Origin: a virus
Strand: one strand, 5' to 3'
IMG/VR virus record: IMGVR_UViG_3300030102_005560
Coordinates: 1-64,000 of that record
Length of the DNA: 64,000 nt
The notes beneath the pieces are model-generated. The model was given only the letters and a program-made list of their open reading frames with translations, did not search any database and was not told the DNA's origin. The number at the start of each line of letters is the position of its first letter. The stretch's first letter is position 1. Made by a program: the position numbers and the translations under genes. This document shows positions 46,122 to 56,000 of the stretch, piece after piece.

Positions 46122-47563
46122 TGGCGAGGATGAGAAACAGCAACGGAGCGTTTGACACCTCTCTGACTGCAATAGCCACGAAGAGCAGGAGACCAGTTTT
46201 CGTCGACAATGCAGTGCACTTCGCCAAGGTCGAGCCACGCAGCAGCGGCAAGAGCAGAGTGACCATAGAGCAGAAGAACGCGGAGACCTACTACGTGGCC
46301 ACTGAGAAGTCATACTCCATAGCGGAGTCCGAGTCAGCGGTGACGCTGTCACACGAGGAGACTGCTGGTCACACCCTCAAGAGCACGGTCTTCAGCACTC
46401 GTGGGAGGAACACATCAACCCCGCTCCTGTACTCAGCGGATGAGCCATCAAAGAGAATCATAGGAAGCACATCCACCATGACCAACAACGGTCTCAGAGT
46501 GAACCTTCGCAACATGAAAGGCAAGAAACTCTCGGACATAGGCTTCTCTACCGATAGGGTGAGAATGGGCCAGATAGTGGACATCGGTCTGAGGACCACT
46601 GACTTAGCGACTGAGTTGGCTGACTCGCTGTCAGGTACGGTGACAGCCTTCTCTATAGGCAACGCGATGCGAAGCACCAACACCAATCGCCAAAGGAGAA
46701 CCGTCAGCAACGTGTTCCTCGCTGCTGACTTCAAGAACATCAATCTCCTATCAGCACTCCGCTTCGTGTCCAGACACGATAACAGGATACCGATGTACGA
46801 CAGATACGGCGTGTTACAGTACGTTCCTTACAATGCAGCGTCTACCATACGCTCCATAGATGCGAACGTCAGACTGGGAGACAGAGACACCAACCCCGTG
46901 GAGAACTCGGAGAACAGAATCACAGTCCAAGGTAGGCCGATAGCCCTTAATGACAATCTCCTGCTCACAATGGACGACCGAGAAAAGCAACAGGGGAGAT
47001 TCGACAACGACATAGTGGAGGGAGTGTCGCCGGTGTTCGACGCATCCATCACCAATCGTCAACAGGCCAGAAGAGTCGCTAGACAGATACTGAAGACAAA
47101 CTCCCTCTTCACTGGGAGCATCACATCGAATGGCCACCCTGAGTTATGGGACTTGAGACCCGGTGACACTGTGTTCTTCGATGGCAGCAAATACTCTGTT
47201 CTAGAAGTGAGACACAAGATGGCAGACCTCAACAGCGACTTCGTGTTCCTCAATGCTGACATCGGCATAGAGGGAGTGTTCCAAGGCATAATAGAAGGTA
47301 GTGTCTCGGCGTCCAATGACACTGGTGACGAAAAGGTGAACCAAATCGTCGACGAGAACTTCTCCTTCTTCGAGGGCTTTGAAATCAACGTGATGCCCAT
47401 AATCACCGTCACCCACGTTGGGAGCACTGGGCTTCTCATAGGTGGAAACACCAATAGGGGTAAGATAGGTGGAGCAGTAACGATAGGACCGGGCGTGACA
47501 GGTGACATCAGGAGCATTGGGCTAAACAAGTCGACCCCATTAGTAGTAAGAGGTGAGATGTGA
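46121..47563 (+). CDS. Tail hub-like (gp27-like) baseplate protein
   Basis: The 480-residue protein starts with an ATG overlapping the giant gene's stop (TGATG); a TTG three bases earlier is less likely. The stretch with SALRFVSRHDNRIPMYDRYG, then LGDRDTNPVENSENRITVQG and a late LWDLRPGDTVFFDGSKYSV resembles tail hub proteins of the gp27/late-control D type. In these a strand with an Arg-Pro-Gly-Asp turn is common. A hub would connect the tube to the giant tip. Assignment is by pattern and position only. Confidence 0.5.
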   Translation: MARMRNSNGAFDTSLTAIATKSRRPVFVDNAVHFAKVEPRSSGKSRVTIEQKNAETYYVATEKSYSIAESESAVTLSHEETAGHTLKSTVFSTRGRNTSTPLLYSADEPSKRIIGSTSTMTNNGLRVNLRNMKGKKLSDIGFSTDRVRMGQIVDIGLRTTDLATELADSLSGTVTAFSIGNAMRSTNTNRQRRTVSNVFLAADFKNINLLSALRFVSRHDNRIPMYDRYGVLQYVPYNAASTIRSIDANVRLGDRDTNPVENSENRITVQGRPIALNDNLLLTMDDREKQQGRFDNDIVEGVSPVFDASITNRQQARRVARQILKTNSLFTGSITSNGHPELWDLRPGDTVFFDGSKYSVLEVRHKMADLNSDFVFLNADIGIEGVFQGIIEGSVSASNDTGDEKVNQIVDENFSFFEGFEINVMPIITVTHVGSTGLLIGGNTNRGKIGGAVTIGPGVTGDIRSIGLNKSTPLVVRGEM

Positions 47564-47907
47564 TGCCAGCAAACGACCATTTGAAGCGCCTGATGGTGGA
47601 AACCATCGCAAATAACATCAACGAGATGGTTATCGGGTTCGATGGCACACCGGCTACTTCGACCGACGGGGCCGCCGGTCGACCCGCTATCACCATCACT
47701 CCCACAGTCAGGATACTGGACAACTCCACTCTCTTGGTCGAGGGAGTCATACCATCGAGCGAGTCCTTCAGCGAGACTCTCAAGGAGGTCTTTGTGCAAC
47801 TCAGAGGCACCAACGACTTCACTCCCATCACTAGGCATGTTTTCAGACCGATTCAAAAGACCTCGACCAACGAGGTCAATCTACAGTTGATAATAGAGGT
47901 GAAGTGA
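47563..47907 (+). CDS. Small adaptor-like protein preceding the fibres
   Basis: The 114-residue alpha/beta protein has no recognised family. A helix of about 25 residues is followed by alternating strands (ITITPTVRIL; LLVEGVIPSS) and a C-terminal strand (VNLQLIIEVK). AGAGGTGAG is the ribosome site, and the start overlaps the stop of the hub-like gene. A role as a tail-fibre adaptor is plausible from position only. Confidence 0.6.
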   Translation: MPANDHLKRLMVETIANNINEMVIGFDGTPATSTDGAAGRPAITITPTVRILDNSTLLVEGVIPSSESFSETLKEVFVQLRGTNDFTPITRHVFRPIQKTSTNEVNLQLIIEVK

Positions 47908-47908
47908 A

Positions 47909-50512
47909 GTGCCAAGCGGAAAGAAGAACCACACCACCAGACTCACAGATGGCGACTTCATCATGTCCCCCTCGCTCACTAATCTACTAGAGGGAATACA
48001 TGGCAACGGCGTTCTCCTTCTGGAGGACGGTGCCACTAGCACCAGTGGCAATCGCAACACGCCCGCTTCGCTATCAGGGGCGGTTGCAGCGAACGGCACC
48101 AATGGCCTGACAATCAAAGCAGGTTATGCTGTCATTGATGGCATGGTCGTCGACTTCGGGAACTACACCGTAGGAACCAACGCCAACGACTACAACATAA
48201 CGCTGGAAGCAAGCAGAATAGAGGGCACTAACACTGCTCTCACGACTGCTGGAGACACAGTGCTCTTGGTGGTCTACGTCTCGACTTACGGTAACAGCGG
48301 CTATCACAACGTACACGTGGAGATGGGAACCAAGGTCACCAGTGGATTCCCAGTGACCCCAGAGGGCTTCCTCTCCGACACCAGTGGCCTCGAGAGCCTG
48401 AACCTCAACTCCAAGCAGAGCACAGTCCTAGCCGTGGTCAAATGCGTTCACAACTCAAGCGGAGGCGACTTGAAACTAGAAGTAGACACCATCTACGACA
48501 TGAGGACATTCATACGAAACTCCCCGATTTACATGGCTCCCATGACCAAGGACACCGTGGGGACCTACACTAACAGAATCACCTCAGCCAGCGAACTGGA
48601 TGGCATGCATGGGGGTGGAGACGAGACTGGTGCACTGACCAAGAGTGACAACCCCCTTGGTGCGCTTTGGATGAGCGGTAACGAAAATGGGGAGTCGGTG
48701 CTTTACTTCAGCGGTATTCAATCGAGCAGCCGCATCACTTCGAGACTGGGGCCCGATAACGTGGTAGTAGCCGCTGATGGTAACAATCAGACCTTCAAGG
48801 TGGACACAGGCAACGTATTTCATCTCACTCCAACTGGAAACATAGAAGTCAATCCACAAGGGTCCTTCCCCAGAAGCCACATGATTAGCATATTCAACTT
48901 TAGTAGTAGCAACACAATCAGTTACAACGCCACTAATGATGGTAACTCAGGCAATGCAAGTTTCACCATAGGCGTCTCCACCAGTGCCATGATTGCTTAC
49001 GATGGTAACAACTGGAAGCAGGTGTTTGTCTCCACCAACGTATCTGGTGCAGCCGATGGCGTGGTCGGAAGAATGCAGATATCTGATGGCTCGGGCAACC
49101 ACACCTCCGATGCCGACCTCACGTTCAGCAAAGGTGAGGTTACGGGGGTGCTTGTCAACAACGGCAGCGGATACAGCGGCGGTCACACTGGGGCCGTAGT
49201 CGTCGACACCGTAGATGCCACCACTAAGATATCAGTCGGTGACGTGCTGCGCAGAACCAATAACGCTGGTGCCGTGATAGGCACAGTCACAGCGGTCACA
49301 TCAACCTCAGTCACCTTCGCTGCTGGCACGCTCACTGCCCTCAGCAACAACGACCCTCTGTACAGAGAGGGGAAGTTGGCTGTCGATGGCGTAGTCGACA
49401 TCAGCAAGCCCATCTTCGGTCCGACCGGCATTGAGTTCACACCTATCGGCAAGAACCCATACAAGACCACAGCAGCAAACTCGCTCTGGAGGAACAGCGC
49501 TGACAGCAACAGGCTCTACTCAGGCGGGACCAAGATACTGCTCGATGGAGACAGCGTTGGTGCTACCACTATTCTAGGTCTCACCGATACACCAGCCAAC
49601 TTCACTAGCGCGGCGAACAAGTTCCTGCAAGTCAACAGCACGCCTGATGCAATCATATTCGACACGATAGCAAGTGGTGACCTGCCCTCCAATCTGAATA
49701 CAATCACAGCCATAGGTCCCGCTGGTACACTCACCGTCAATCAGGACCTGACTGTGACTGGCAATCTGACCGTGAGCGGCACAACCACGACTCTGGACGT
49801 GGCCACTGTGAACGTCGAGGACATCAACATGGTCCTCGGCAATGGTGTGGGCAATGACGCAGCAGTCGATGGTGGGGGAATCACGCTGGACAGCAGTGAT
49901 GGTGACAAGACCATTCTATTCACTGACTCCACTGATTCTTGGACATTCAATCAGCATCTCTTCCCGAGTGCTGACAGCAGTAAGAATCTCGGTAGCAGCA
50001 GCATCAGATGGGCGACCAGTTTCTCCGATGCTGTCAACACCGGCACGATTACAGGAAGCGGAGACGTAACCATAGACACCAGCGTGCTGAAGGTAGATAC
50101 GGCCAACAACAGGGTCGGTGTCAACCAAGCGACCCCACTAGCGTCCTTCCAGTACGAGAGCGTTGGGCACGGCTACGTGACTGGTACGAGCGGTACAGGT
50201 AGCGACGCGGCAGTCCCCCTCACTCTCTTCGGCAAAGCCGAATTCAGGGGTGCAAAGTTGCTGGTGTCAATAGAGAACTCAACAGACAGCGCGTATGAGA
50301 CCCATGAGGCTGTGATAACGCATGATGGCTCCACTGGTGCCTCCGCTGCCATGATTACCATCTACGGAACAGTCAAATCAGCGTCCCAGACAGTATGCAC
50401 GCTGACGGCACAAGAGGCAAGTGGCAACATACAATTAGTCATCACCCCCGGTGTGGGAAGCAAGGCGTACACGTTCGGAGTGGCTTGGAAGGGGATTGCT
50501 AAACTGACTTGA
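47909..50512 (+). CDS. Tail fibre protein 1 (867 aa)
   Basis: Beta-rich, Gly/Asn/Thr/Ser-rich sequence typical of trimeric fibres. The N-terminal part (about residues 1-220) is distinct. The middle has GDVLRRTN and TAVTSTS modules shared with the giant protein. A later part has TVTGNLTVSGTTTTLDV and LFPSADSSKNLGSSSIRW, both common in phage fibres. The last 100 residues form a compact beta domain, perhaps the tip. GTG start, GAGGTGAAG ribosome site. Confidence 0.82.
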   Translation: MPSGKKNHTTRLTDGDFIMSPSLTNLLEGIHGNGVLLLEDGATSTSGNRNTPASLSGAVAANGTNGLTIKAGYAVIDGMVVDFGNYTVGTNANDYNITLEASRIEGTNTALTTAGDTVLLVVYVSTYGNSGYHNVHVEMGTKVTSGFPVTPEGFLSDTSGLESLNLNSKQSTVLAVVKCVHNSSGGDLKLEVDTIYDMRTFIRNSPIYMAPMTKDTVGTYTNRITSASELDGMHGGGDETGALTKSDNPLGALWMSGNENGESVLYFSGIQSSSRITSRLGPDNVVVAADGNNQTFKVDTGNVFHLTPTGNIEVNPQGSFPRSHMISIFNFSSSNTISYNATNDGNSGNASFTIGVSTSAMIAYDGNNWKQVFVSTNVSGAADGVVGRMQISDGSGNHTSDADLTFSKGEVTGVLVNNGSGYSGGHTGAVVVDTVDATTKISVGDVLRRTNNAGAVIGTVTAVTSTSVTFAAGTLTALSNNDPLYREGKLAVDGVVDISKPIFGPTGIEFTPIGKNPYKTTAANSLWRNSADSNRLYSGGTKILLDGDSVGATTILGLTDTPANFTSAANKFLQVNSTPDAIIFDTIASGDLPSNLNTITAIGPAGTLTVNQDLTVTGNLTVSGTTTTLDVATVNVEDINMVLGNGVGNDAAVDGGGITLDSSDGDKTILFTDSTDSWTFNQHLFPSADSSKNLGSSSIRWATSFSDAVNTGTITGSGDVTIDTSVLKVDTANNRVGVNQATPLASFQYESVGHGYVTGTSGTGSDAAVPLTLFGKAEFRGAKLLVSIENSTDSAYETHEAVITHDGSTGASAAMITIYGTVKSASQTVCTLTAQEASGNIQLVITPGVGSKAYTFGVAWKGIAKLT

Positions 50513-50522
50513 GGTGAGATGA

Positions 50523-53003
50523 ATGACTGAAACAGACTTCCGTGTGCAGAAGGGAATAGTGGTGGGTGACGGTGACGTCACCGTGCCATCCGCACACAGC
50601 GTATTCGCAGGCACATTCGACACCAACGTCACTGCTGCTGGTGTCACTCTATCAGGCATCACGTTAGCGGCTGACGGCACTGATACCAACATCGACATCA
50701 ACATCACGCCAAAGGGAACGGGCGAGGTGAACATCACCAAGGTGGACATAAACGGCGGGACGATAGATGGGATTTCGTCATTGACGTCCTCTGGTGACTT
50801 GGATATAGGCGCCCATGACCTCAGAGCAGCCACCCTGACGGCTGATGGCCTGACTGCTGGGCGTGTTGTGTTCGCTGGCACTAACGGAGTCCTGAGTGAT
50901 GACAGCGATTTGAGTTTCTCCGGTGACACTCTGACTGCGACTAAGATTGGAGCATTCACCGCCGCTGGTGCAATCGACTTCAACAACGAGGACATGACCA
51001 ACGTCGACATCGACAGTGGTGCCATCGACGGTACAACCATCGGTGGGGCCAGCGCAGCAGCAGGTACCTTCACCGACATGACGGCAACTAATGCATTGGC
51101 AGGCACCTTCGACACGAACGTGGCTGCTGCTGGCGTTACCCTATCAGGCACCACGCTGGCTGCTGACGGCACTGATACCAACATCGACATTAATGTCAAT
51201 GCCAAGGGCACCGGCTCGTTAGTAGTTGGTAAGGTCTCTATCGGAGGTGGTGCCATTGACAGCACCATCATCGGCGGAAGCACCCCAGCAGCAGGTACAT
51301 TCACTGGCCTGACAGCGACCAGTCTCAACCTATCGGAGGGCAACCTCACCAATGCCGGTGAAATCAGCGCTGACAAAATAAAACCAGACGGTGCAACCCT
51401 CGGTCTTGAGATAGACTTCTCCACTGCTAACAGTGCTAGGTCCAAGATAATAATGCCAGACAATGTAGCCAACGGGCTCGAGATAAGAGAGGGGTTCACT
51501 CCCTACCTCAGGTTCAAGACCACGGATAGCGAGGAGGAGATAGCAGCCATGCGAAATTTCGTGATTGGTCTGAATGGCAATGGTAGCAGCGGCCACACCC
51601 TCGCTTTCAGAGGCAAGACGAGCGGTGGAGATGTGAGGGACATAGCATTCCAAGCATCGATAAACGCCATCTCCAGCAACAACACCGGCACACAGACGTA
51701 CACCCTACCCACTGACTTTCCCGCTGCCTCAGGCTATGTTCTCTCGAGCACCGATGCTGGTGTCATGTCATGGGCTGCACAATCCAGTGGGACAATCACT
51801 GCACTGAACAACCAAGGTGCAAACAGGTTGGTCACGATAGGCAGCACGACCACCGAGTTGGATGGGGAGGCTACCGCTACGTACGATGGGCAGACGCTTC
51901 ACATCAACACCACTACTGACAACGCGCCTGCTCAGTTGCTGCTAGAACATAGTTTCAATGACACTAGCGGGCCTAATATCTCATTAAGGCTTGACAAGGG
52001 CGCTGCGGGAGCGGCAAGTGACATAGTAGGTACAATAAAATTTCAGGGTGACGACGCTGGCCAAAACACCACTACTTACGCTGGTTTGAAAGCAGACGTA
52101 GTTGCTGCTACTTCTGGCTCTGAAGAGGGTAGACTCTCATTGCAAGTAGCACAAACAAGCAACGGTGATGTCGCGGACGTGTTGGTGCTGACTGGTGGTG
52201 ACAACGCCGACGGCTCCACGTCTAAGGTGGTCGTCAAAGGCGACTTACAGGTGGATGGTAGCACCACCACGATAAACAGCACGACGCTGGACGTAGATGA
52301 CCTCAACATCACCGTAGCGAAAGGCGCGGCTGACTCCGCTGCGGCTGATGGTGCTGGTCTCACCGTCGATGGCGCCGGTGCCACATTCACCTATACCGAT
52401 TTAGGCACGAGGTGGAACATGAACAAATCATTGAGTGTGACAGGAAGAGTCGCTGCTACCACATCATTCGTCATCGGTAGCGCCGACCTCAATGAGACTG
52501 ACCTAGAGAAACTCGATGGAATCACCGATGGTACTATTGCTGCAAACAAAGCAGTCGTAGTTGATGCTAACAAAGATGCATCTGCCTTCAGAAATCTCTC
52601 TGCTGCGTCGATGTCAACAGGCGAGTTAAGAATTGATTCAGGGGCAGTACTCCTCGATAGTTCTTCAGCAGCCAGCCAGTCTTGGACAGGGGGCTCGGCG
52701 TATGTCATTGCTGACTTCGATTATAGCAATTTCAGAACAGTCAAGTTCGTGGGTCAAGTCAGCGATGGTACAGATATAGATGCCTTCGAGGTGCTAGTGA
52801 CGTGGAAGGGTGCCAGCGCACCAGCAGACGATGCTGCGATATTCATGACCACATACGCCTACATGGCGTCCAGCGGCACACCACTGGGCTCAGTGACCGC
52901 TGTCAAGGATGGCACTGGTGGGACGGTGGACGTGAAGTTCACACCCGGTAGCAACGGCACGTATAAGTACGCAGTGTCGGCAACGCAAATTACAGCACAA
53001 TGA
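50523..53003 (+). CDS. Tail fibre protein 2 (826 aa)
   Basis: A beta-rich fibre whose N-terminus (TDFRVQKGIVV) matches fibre 3 (ENFRVRKGITV), so both probably attach by the same domain. An internal duplication of about 42 residues (AGVTLSGITLAADGTDTNID and AGVTLSGTTLAADGTDTNID) gives a repeated shaft. TTINSTTLDVDDLNITVAKG is a widespread phage fibre motif. A compact C-terminal beta domain ends in KYAVSATQITAQ. Confidence 0.82.
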   Translation: MTETDFRVQKGIVVGDGDVTVPSAHSVFAGTFDTNVTAAGVTLSGITLAADGTDTNIDINITPKGTGEVNITKVDINGGTIDGISSLTSSGDLDIGAHDLRAATLTADGLTAGRVVFAGTNGVLSDDSDLSFSGDTLTATKIGAFTAAGAIDFNNEDMTNVDIDSGAIDGTTIGGASAAAGTFTDMTATNALAGTFDTNVAAAGVTLSGTTLAADGTDTNIDINVNAKGTGSLVVGKVSIGGGAIDSTIIGGSTPAAGTFTGLTATSLNLSEGNLTNAGEISADKIKPDGATLGLEIDFSTANSARSKIIMPDNVANGLEIREGFTPYLRFKTTDSEEEIAAMRNFVIGLNGNGSSGHTLAFRGKTSGGDVRDIAFQASINAISSNNTGTQTYTLPTDFPAASGYVLSSTDAGVMSWAAQSSGTITALNNQGANRLVTIGSTTTELDGEATATYDGQTLHINTTTDNAPAQLLLEHSFNDTSGPNISLRLDKGAAGAASDIVGTIKFQGDDAGQNTTTYAGLKADVVAATSGSEEGRLSLQVAQTSNGDVADVLVLTGGDNADGSTSKVVVKGDLQVDGSTTTINSTTLDVDDLNITVAKGAADSAAADGAGLTVDGAGATFTYTDLGTRWNMNKSLSVTGRVAATTSFVIGSADLNETDLEKLDGITDGTIAANKAVVVDANKDASAFRNLSAASMSTGELRIDSGAVLLDSSSAASQSWTGGSAYVIADFDYSNFRTVKFVGQVSDGTDIDAFEVLVTWKGASAPADDAAIFMTTYAYMASSGTPLGSVTAVKDGTGGTVDVKFTPGSNGTYKYAVSATQITAQ
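50606..51232 (+). repeat. Duplicated shaft segment in fibre 2
   Basis: About 125 bases at 50608-50735 and at 51101-51228 are closely similar in DNA and protein, for example a shared gctgacggcactgatacc. Copies are separated by about 370 bases. This is an in-frame duplication that could recombine. Confidence 0.75.
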
Positions 53004-53028
53004 TGGACAGTGAAATCATGGTGAAACA

Positions 53029-56000
53029 ATGGCAGAGGAGAATTTCAGAGTAAGAAAGGGGATAACCGTAGATGGCTCTGGCTACTCGGCCATCAGGGAC
53101 TCCTTGAAGATAGGATACATCTCCACGCTGACCAGCAACAACACGAATGTGGGTGGCCAAGATGCCCAACTGAGGGTCTCAGGTAGGAACGATGACGAGC
53201 CCGGCATAATACAACTCTCACACTTCGACAATAACAACTTCTACGGTGGCACTGGTGTCTTCACACTGGGGCAGATACAATTCGCCATGAACGAGAATAG
53301 CAACGATGTCACCACTGTCGCTGAGATTCGTGGTATCACCAGCGACCCGAATACCCCCGGAGACTTCGATGGTGCGCTCAAGTTCTTCACTTCGCAAGGA
53401 GATGGTTCCGGGGCTAACCTCACTGAGAAGATGATACTTACTGCTGATGGTAGGGTCGGAATAGGCACTACGGGTCCCGGTATTTCGCTCGATGTGCGAA
53501 CTGGCTCGCAATACACCAACACCTACAAAGCGCACCTGAGCCTCATTGACACTCAAACTGCATACGATGGCTCAAACCCCGGCGGGGCAGTTATCTTCGG
53601 TGGCATTGATGATTCCAGTGGTGGTACTTCTTGGTGGGCGAAGATAGCCGGAGAGAAGGCTAATGCGACAGATGACAATAGAAGCGGTATTCTAAATTTC
53701 TACACCCGTGAAGAGGGAGGGAACCCAACTCAAAGAATGAGGATAAAAGAGGATGGGCAAGTTCTAATCGGGAAGACAGCATCAGTAGCAAGCATCGACA
53801 GAAAACTAGAGGTGGAGGGAACCATTGCCGCCGCAAGTGGTAGTTCGGGTGGAGTAGGATTCCACATGCAGAACTCCGAAGGGGAGTTTCTCGTTTACAC
53901 TGATGGTGGTGCGCTGATTGTCAAGGACTACGCAGGTTCAGACACATACCCATTCAAGATAGAAGGTACGGCACAGAACGACACTCTCGTTGTAAATACT
54001 GGCGGGGATGTCACCATCAAAGACCAACTTATATTGGGTTCTGAGATTATTCATTCTGGTGATACCAACAACAAGATTGCATTCGGTACTGATACTCAGA
54101 CTTTCACTACTGCTGGTTCTGCTAGGATGACCATTGAAGCAGATGGTGACATTGCTATGACGGAAGACCTTGATGTAGCAAAGCACTTCTCCTTCAACAC
54201 ACAGCATGTTGGTGGCTCTGCGGGCGGAAGCACAGGAACGGAGAATGGTGCTAATACATGGTGCAAGATTCTGGAATGGGACCCCGGTACAAATCAATAC
54301 AGGGACTTGAGCCTGACTCTAGGTATTACTGCGGTGGATGTAGGGAGTCAGAACCAAGCGATAATCAACGTCTATGGTAGGTCCAATGGAACTAACAGCG
54401 CACATACTATGGGTGTCAAAGTCATATCCCTGATAAGCACGGTTCATCTACAAGACGACTCCTTCAAGATGATTACCGAGGGATGGGGGCAACCGATAGA
54501 ACTCTGGATGAAGAAGTACGGTAATTATGGTACTTACAATTGGAACGAGATAGCGAAGAAATTGGGCGGTAGCACCACTCTGACTTATTCCTCCAACTCG
54601 GCATGGCAATCAACAGAGCCGGTGAAGACCAACGGGTCGCCACAAGCAACTCGCTCTTACGGCACGGTGATTGAGGGTAGGAATCCTGTATTGAATCTGT
54701 ATCACAACCAGAACGTAAGTCAGTTGAGCGCAGGTGATGTCCTCTCCACGATTAGTTTCAGGAAGCATACGACTACGAGTGGTAATGAGACAATCAGAAT
54801 CTACAACGTGCAGGGCGACTCCGGTTCTAGCGGTGCATCTGATGACTACCACACTAGCGACCTGAGAATATCAACTAGGAAGATAGGAACGAATTCCTAC
54901 TTCGACCGATTCACCATTCTAGGTCAGGAGGGCTATGTAGGAATAGGGACTATGAGTCCCGCAGTTCCCCTTCATGTTGCAGGTGCAAACAACGAAGCGG
55001 CGAGATTTGAGGGTAGTGGTAATGATGCCTTCATCAAAATCCTAGAGCCAACGGGTAGTGAGAACGTAGTCCTCGGCTCAACGGGTGGAACGGGATTCGT
55101 TGGTTCTGCAAGCAATAACAACTTCGCCATCAGAGCGAACAACTCCAACAAGATGACCATAACTCCGGCGGGTTTGGTCGGAATAGGCACTACATCCCCA
55201 ACCGATACATTACACGTTGAAGGAAACACAAGAACTGATGGAACATTCCTAGTGGAAGACCAAAACACGGACTTCCACATGATTAAATTGACAAGTGCTG
55301 ATGGTAGCACTGACTACGATGTAGGTCTTCATTTCCAAGGCTCGCCAAACATACTGGATGTGACTAACGCACACGGCGATGTGAACTTAAGACCCGGTTC
55401 AGCAGGAACTCTATCCACATCGTATCTCACTGTCAAGGGTGATGGTGATGTCGGAATAGGCACTACGAGTCCACAGTCCAAACTGCACATCTCAAGCGGA
55501 ACATCGGGTGATGCTGTCCTCATCCTTGAGGCAGACACGGACAACAACGATGAGACAGACCAACCATTCATCGTCTTTGAGCAAGATGGTGGGACACAAC
55601 ACTCAGCGATTGGCAGTCATTCGGGGAGCAGTACCGACAACAACGCTTTGATTCTCTCTAACTCAGTTGGTTCAAGCGGCATTGAAGCCGGAATGATATT
55701 CAAGACAGGCACAACAAGTGGTTATGCCAATGCCGTTGAAAGAATGAGAATCACACCTGCTGGTAATGTCGGAATAGGCACTACGAGTCCCAGCACTTCA
55801 CTTCATGTTTCAGATGCCGCAGAAGTGTCATTGAGCGTTGATTCATCCCATGCGACAGGCTCGCAGATTAGCCTCGATGCGACAGGAACAGGCGGAGATG
55901 AGTGGAGAATAGTATCCGGTGCTGACAATGCAGGTATCGGCGGTGGCGCATTCGGGTTATACAATGTGGATACAACTTCATACAGATGGATGGTCACATC

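Noticed and set aside
47059-47856. Minus-strand open frame of 265 codons
   Set aside because: It is antisense to the hub-like and adaptor genes, which have good starts and coupling; no recognisable domain.
50435-51499. Long minus-strand open frame (354 codons) opposite fibres 1-2
   Set aside because: It lies opposite two well-supported fibre genes and is a Leu/Pro/Ser/Val-rich mirror of their codon bias, with no motif or ribosome site.
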